From Burkholderiales bacterium (lineage in GTDB: Bacteria > Pseudomonadota > Gammaproteobacteria > Burkholderiales > UBA11063), in the NCBI GenBank assembly GCA_019744945.1, contig JAIETT010000199.1, forward strand, positions 1 through 32,533: DNA of 32,533 nt, written 5' to 3'. The first letter of the stretch is position 1, and each line of letters opens with the position of its first letter. The notes beneath the pieces are model-generated. The model searched no databases. It worked only from the letters and a program-made list of their open reading frames with translations, and had not been told where the DNA came from. The position numbers were made by a program, and so were the translations under genes. This document shows positions 29,041 to 32,533 of this stretch, piece by piece.

Positions 29041-31557
29041 ATGAAATTAATTATCGCGGAAAAACCCAGCATTGGACGCGCTATTGCAGGACACTTTGGA
29101 GTAACGTCTGAAAGAAAAACGCACATCGAGTGTCAAAATGGTTATGTCGTCACGTGGCTATTTGGACATGTTTTAAAACAGCTTGACCCAGAAGAATACA
29201 CTTCAGACTGGAAAAGTTGGCAATGTCCATTGCCAATGCGGCCACAAGTTTACAAGAATAAAATTCAGGATAGTGACAGCATCAAGTTTCAAGTTGGGGC
29301 AATTAATCAATTACTAAAGAACAGCTCTCAAGTAATTAATGCAGGCGATCCAGACCGTGAGGGGCAGCTATTAGTTGATGAATTATTAGATTATTTGCAA
29401 AACAATAAGCCTGTTTTAAGAATAATGTTAGCCGCAGTTGATGAAAAATCAATCGAGGCAGCATTTAAAAATATTCAGATGAATGAGAAATTCGTAGGCT
29501 TGAAATATGCGGCAGAAACTCGCCAAAGAGCTGATTGGTTAATCGGGATGAACTTCACTCGGGCGTTTACAAATAAGTTCCAGGAGAAAGGTTACTCGGG
29601 AGTTGTATCAGTTGGGCGAGTGCAAACGCCTACTTTAAAGTTAATTGTGGACCGTGATAATGAAATTAAAAAGTTCAAACCTAAGGACTTTTATGAGTTA
29701 AGTGCTGGATTTAATAATCAAGTGCCATTAATAAAATCCAAGTTAATAGTGCCAGATTTTATACAACAATTACTCGATGAAGACGGTCGATTACTCGATA
29801 AATCTCCTCTTGAAGAGATAGCTAAACACATTGTTAATCAACCAGCCAAGGTTGGAAGTTACTCAAAACAAAGCAAAACTACACGTCAACCGTTATTATT
29901 TAATCTATCAGAGTTACAGTCAGTGTCAAATAGAAAATTTGGTTATTCTGCGCAAATAGTTCTTGATGTGGCGCAAATTCTTTATGAAAACAAGCTAACG
30001 TCATATCCAAGAACTGATTGTCAGTACCTACCAGAATCACAATTTAATGGTTCTGCTAGTATTATATCTAGCTTGCTTGCGCTTTCAGAATATTCAAAAT
30101 TAACGCCTTCAGCAACAATAAAATCTCAAGCCTGGAATGATTCAAAGGTTACGGCGCATCATGGAATAGTACCAACTGGTGCGAATTTAGCCAATTTAGC
30201 AGGTGTATTCGCTAAAGCAGGCAAAAATAAAGAAGCTGCAGAAAATATATTTCACCTGATTTGTTTACAATATTTAGCGCAATTTTATCCGCCATTAAAG
30301 TATGACCAGGTTGATATTTACTTTGAAGTTGGCGAGTATTTAAATCAAGAAAACAGCATGAAAATGCCTTATCAATTTAAATCAACTGGTAAAACCATTA
30401 TTGATTATGGTTGGAAATCAATATTTTCTAACGATGAACCAGATGATGAAGCCGAATCAACTGAAGATGATCAATTATTACCAATATTAGTTAATGGACA
30501 AGTATTAACGTGTACAGAAACTAAGCTTATTGCAAAACAAACTCAAAAACCTAAACCATATACTGAGGGTACCATCATTAAAACGATGGCAAATATTCAC
30601 AATAAAATCCCTGAACTAGTTAAAAGCATGGGGTATGATCAAGCAAAAACAGTTAGACTAATTCAAGAATTCAGAAGTATTTTAAAAGAAACTGCTGGTT
30701 TAGGTACTGAAGCAACTAGGGCAAAAATACTAGAAACGCTGAAAGAGCGAGAATTTATTAAGCTTAGTGGTAAAAATCTTAGCGCAACAGCACTTGGGCA
30801 TGCGGTAATAAATGCAATTTGTGATATAAATTTACGTGATGAGTTATCCTTTTTAGCCAGTCCATTAACTACTGCAGAATATGAGCAATATTTTGATGAA
30901 ATTCAAAATACAGGGACCCAAGACGCAGTCGACAAATTTTGGTATAAGTTTGATCCGCAGCTCAATAAAATATCAGGCTTTTATAAATTACCAATTCAGG
31001 TTCAAATGAAGGCTGGTAGTATCGCATGCCCAATCTGTGAAAAAAAGAGTATCCAGGCTCCATTAAAATGTATCACTGGTAAAAATGGCAAGTTTTGGGC
31101 ATGCCAGGTGTGCAGTTCAAAGTTTAGTGACCTGGATGGTGTTCCAGTATTAACCACAGAGAAAGTAGAAGCTAAGTTAACAGGGGGTAAATGTCCTGAG
31201 TGTGATTCTGACTTAGTTGAAAAAGTTGGTAAGTTTGGACCATTCATTAGTTGCAGCAATTTTCCGAAGTGTAAATGGACTCCACCCAAGCCAGAAAAAT
31301 CAGTATCTGAATCAAATCCAACAGGGGAGAAATGCCCAGAGTGTAAATCAGATCTGGTTGAGAAAACAGGGCCATATGGTAAGTATATTTCATGTAGTGG
31401 ATTTCCAAAGTGTAAATGGAAACCGTCAAAGCCCAAGCCTCAATCTAGTGGTGAACGCTGTCCGAAGTGCGGTTCAGCCATGGTTATACGAAAATCAAAG
31501 AAAGGTGAATTTTTAGGGTGTTCGGCTTATCCAAGATGTGAGCACAAGGAGTGGTAA
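29041..31557 (+). CDS. topB: DNA topoisomerase III (type IA)
   Basis: An 838-aa type IA topoisomerase. The TOPRIM domain starts at MKLIIAEKPSIGRAIA and includes AGDPDREGQ (101-109). The catalytic tyrosine lies in SYPRTDC (Tyr322). The C-terminus carries four zinc-ribbon-like segments with CxxC pairs: a first unit (ACPIC... ACQVC) and three closely related repeats (GGKCPECDSDLV, GEKCPECKSDLV, GERCPKCGSAMV), each ending in GFPKCKW-type sequence. It decatenates DNA and is often carried by conjugative plasmids to aid replication and transfer. AAGGAG lies before the start. The three repeats are so alike that they look recently duplicated. Confidence 0.95.
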   Translation: MKLIIAEKPSIGRAIAGHFGVTSERKTHIECQNGYVVTWLFGHVLKQLDPEEYTSDWKSWQCPLPMRPQVYKNKIQDSDSIKFQVGAINQLLKNSSQVINAGDPDREGQLLVDELLDYLQNNKPVLRIMLAAVDEKSIEAAFKNIQMNEKFVGLKYAAETRQRADWLIGMNFTRAFTNKFQEKGYSGVVSVGRVQTPTLKLIVDRDNEIKKFKPKDFYELSAGFNNQVPLIKSKLIVPDFIQQLLDEDGRLLDKSPLEEIAKHIVNQPAKVGSYSKQSKTTRQPLLFNLSELQSVSNRKFGYSAQIVLDVAQILYENKLTSYPRTDCQYLPESQFNGSASIISSLLALSEYSKLTPSATIKSQAWNDSKVTAHHGIVPTGANLANLAGVFAKAGKNKEAAENIFHLICLQYLAQFYPPLKYDQVDIYFEVGEYLNQENSMKMPYQFKSTGKTIIDYGWKSIFSNDEPDDEAESTEDDQLLPILVNGQVLTCTETKLIAKQTQKPKPYTEGTIIKTMANIHNKIPELVKSMGYDQAKTVRLIQEFRSILKETAGLGTEATRAKILETLKEREFIKLSGKNLSATALGHAVINAICDINLRDELSFLASPLTTAEYEQYFDEIQNTGTQDAVDKFWYKFDPQLNKISGFYKLPIQVQMKAGSIACPICEKKSIQAPLKCITGKNGKFWACQVCSSKFSDLDGVPVLTTEKVEAKLTGGKCPECDSDLVEKVGKFGPFISCSNFPKCKWTPPKPEKSVSESNPTGEKCPECKSDLVEKTGPYGKYISCSGFPKCKWKPSKPKPQSSGERCPKCGSAMVIRKSKKGEFLGCSAYPRCEHKEW

Positions 31558-31967
31558 TGAAAAATAAATTATTACTAGTTATTGTGGCGGCATTAATTGC
31601 TGGGTGTGCGGATAAAGCAGAGTACGATAAGGCTTTAAAAGATCCGATTACATTGAATTTAGTGAAGCAATCAAGTTTAGATCAAGGACAATGTAATGGG
31701 TATATTTCACCATATAAATTTATTAATGGCTGTAACTTAGTTGAAAGGTCAATATGTGGTGGGAGTGTTCCATTATTACTTTTATTTAATTTTTCACAAA
31801 AACCAATAACTTGTGACGCATTAGATTTAAGATTAAAAAATCAAAATTATTATGCTCGGGCAGATGATTTAGTTAATTATTACCTACAAAAAGATTATGA
31901 GGAAAAGTCAGAATTTGACAGTACAGCTCGACAGACATTGATTCAAAACATGGCAAATGGGAAGTAA
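31557..31967 (+). CDS. Lipoprotein, 136 aa
   Basis: The ATG at 31557 overlaps the topB stop by one base (TAATG), with AAGGAG upstream. The signal sequence ends in a lipobox (LIAGC), so the protein is lipid-anchored to the envelope. The mature part holds several cysteines (GQCNGY, NGCNLVERSICGG, ITCDA), probably disulfide-bonded in the periplasm. No family is recognised. Small lipoproteins in transfer operons often stabilise the channel or block entry, but nothing here decides. Confidence 0.65.
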   Translation: MKNKLLLVIVAALIAGCADKAEYDKALKDPITLNLVKQSSLDQGQCNGYISPYKFINGCNLVERSICGGSVPLLLLFNFSQKPITCDALDLRLKNQNYYARADDLVNYYLQKDYEEKSEFDSTARQTLIQNMANGK

Positions 31968-32041
31968 TTAAGGTACATTCACAGAGTGGTAGATATTTAC
32001 GCTATTCATATTTATAACTATTTTTTTAGTAGGTGCGCTTT

Positions 32042-32362
32042 ATGAAATGTATTGGTTTTATTATTTTGAACATGGCTGTATTTTTATATTCAATCTCCAT
32101 TGTTGGATTAAATCTAGAATCAAAAATTGCATTTGTTTGTTTTGTTTCTATAACATTTTTGCTATTTTCTGAGGATGCCCCTAAAAATGAATTAATACAA
32201 GCATTAGCTGCGTTTTGTACAGTTTATTACCTGTTGTTTTACGCTGCCGTCTTAATAATTAACGCTAAATATCAAAGTGAGACTAGAAATTACATTGATA
32301 GCCATCCTGAATACGTATGGAGTACAATTAAAGAAGGTGTGCTAAATTATTTTTACTTATAG
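32042..32362 (+). CDS. Membrane protein, 106 aa
   Basis: I prefer the ATG at 32042 (AGGTG upstream) over the in-frame GTG at 32033. Hydrophobic segments occupy about residues 4-24, 28-42 and 52-73 (LIQALAAFCTVYYLLFYAAVLII), and a polar C-terminal tail ends in VLNYFYL. It is probably an inner-membrane protein and the last intact gene in the window. No family is recognised. Confidence 0.6.
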   Translation: MKCIGFIILNMAVFLYSISIVGLNLESKIAFVCFVSITFLLFSEDAPKNELIQALAAFCTVYYLLFYAAVLIINAKYQSETRNYIDSHPEYVWSTIKEGVLNYFYL

Positions 32363-32455
32363 CACTAAGTCGAAAATGGATGTTAGTCATCGTGAAAATG
32401 CTATTTGCAATGTTAATTGAGTCTTTTATTTAATTTTGAAAAGGAAAATTGAATC

Positions 32456-32500
32456 ATGGGTATTTTAGCCCATCCCCCGAAATTGGCGGATTGGTTATAA
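32456..32500 (+). pseudogene. Possible short orphaned gene start, 14 codons
   Basis: AAAGGA precedes an ATG that reads MGILAHPPKLADWL before a stop. Like the fragments at 2234 and 2331, it has translation signals but no body. It may be a leader peptide, a gene remnant or chance. Confidence 0.2.
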
Positions 32501-32533
32501 ACTCTGTGCTTAAATTTAACGTTAATGTCCACG

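Noticed and set aside
31002-31436. Minus-strand ORF of 144 aa and a plus-strand 99-aa ORF in topB
   Set aside because: Shadows created by the repeated zinc-ribbon coding sequence.
1-32533. CRISPR array to accompany the Cas9-like fragment
   Set aside because: No regularly spaced repeats with unique spacers were found; the repeats present are regulatory, partition or hairpin repeats.
1-32533. tRNA genes near the giant RNA, as seen with GOLLD and ROOL
   Set aside because: No GTTCRANYC-type T-arm with a matching acceptor stem was found. AGGGGTTCATCCCCCT (near 24475, minus) is a simple hairpin with a 6-nt loop, not a T-arm.

Overview
This is an AT-rich window from a conjugative element, most likely a plasmid of a gammaproteobacterium. 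The evidence is an F-type type IV secretion gene set (TraW, TraU, TrbC), a TraD-like coupling protein, a parM/parR partition locus with a repeat-rich centromere, two orphan DNA methyltransferases and a plasmid-style topoisomerase III. The host genus cannot be fixed from the sequence. I recognised no replication initiator, integrase, transposase, rRNA or tRNA.

Layout. 1-1051: the 3' end of a secreted or surface protein gene and two small genes, closed by a strong terminator. 1130-2003: four small minus-strand genes, two of which share a duplicated leader with a UUCG-capped hairpin. 2148-4091: a promoter element, two orphaned gene-start fragments, an unknown gene and a beta-class DNA methyltransferase. 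4153-4740: a repeat-flanked membrane-protein cassette. 4819-12344: a long plus-strand transfer operon whose neighbouring genes mostly touch or overlap; it holds an HD-domain membrane protein, traW, a lipoprotein gene, traU and trbC. 12549-14303: traD on the minus strand, convergent with that operon. 14639-16647: a two-gene glycosylation module (GT2 plus GT-C type) on the minus strand. 16790-18721: parC-parM-parR and one more gene. 19488-22091: unknown genes and an N6-adenine methyltransferase. 25179-32362: a second plus-strand operon with a HAD_SAK-type protein, a TraC-like ATPase domain, small membrane proteins, topB and a lipoprotein gene.

The most unusual part is the roughly 3 kb between 22092 and 25095. 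It has no credible coding sequence but is packed with inverted repeats. Its GC-richer core (about 23453-24636) is bounded by a perfect 16-nt long-range inverted repeat. Read on the minus strand, the core shows a cluster of GAAA-tetraloop hairpins, and a U-tailed minus-strand terminator lies at 22098-22122. I interpret this as a giant structured non-coding RNA, in the style of GOLLD, ROOL and OLE, carried by a conjugative element. It was not matched to any known family.

A second thread ties the regions together. A 20-bp element (AAATACGCGTTTTCGTTGGT) occurs four times, each time exactly 20 nt before a -10-like hexamer. The copies stand in front of the 2234/2430 genes, the transfer operon at 4819, the glycosylation operon and the operon at 25179. 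This looks like a shared promoter or activator site for an element-wide regulon.
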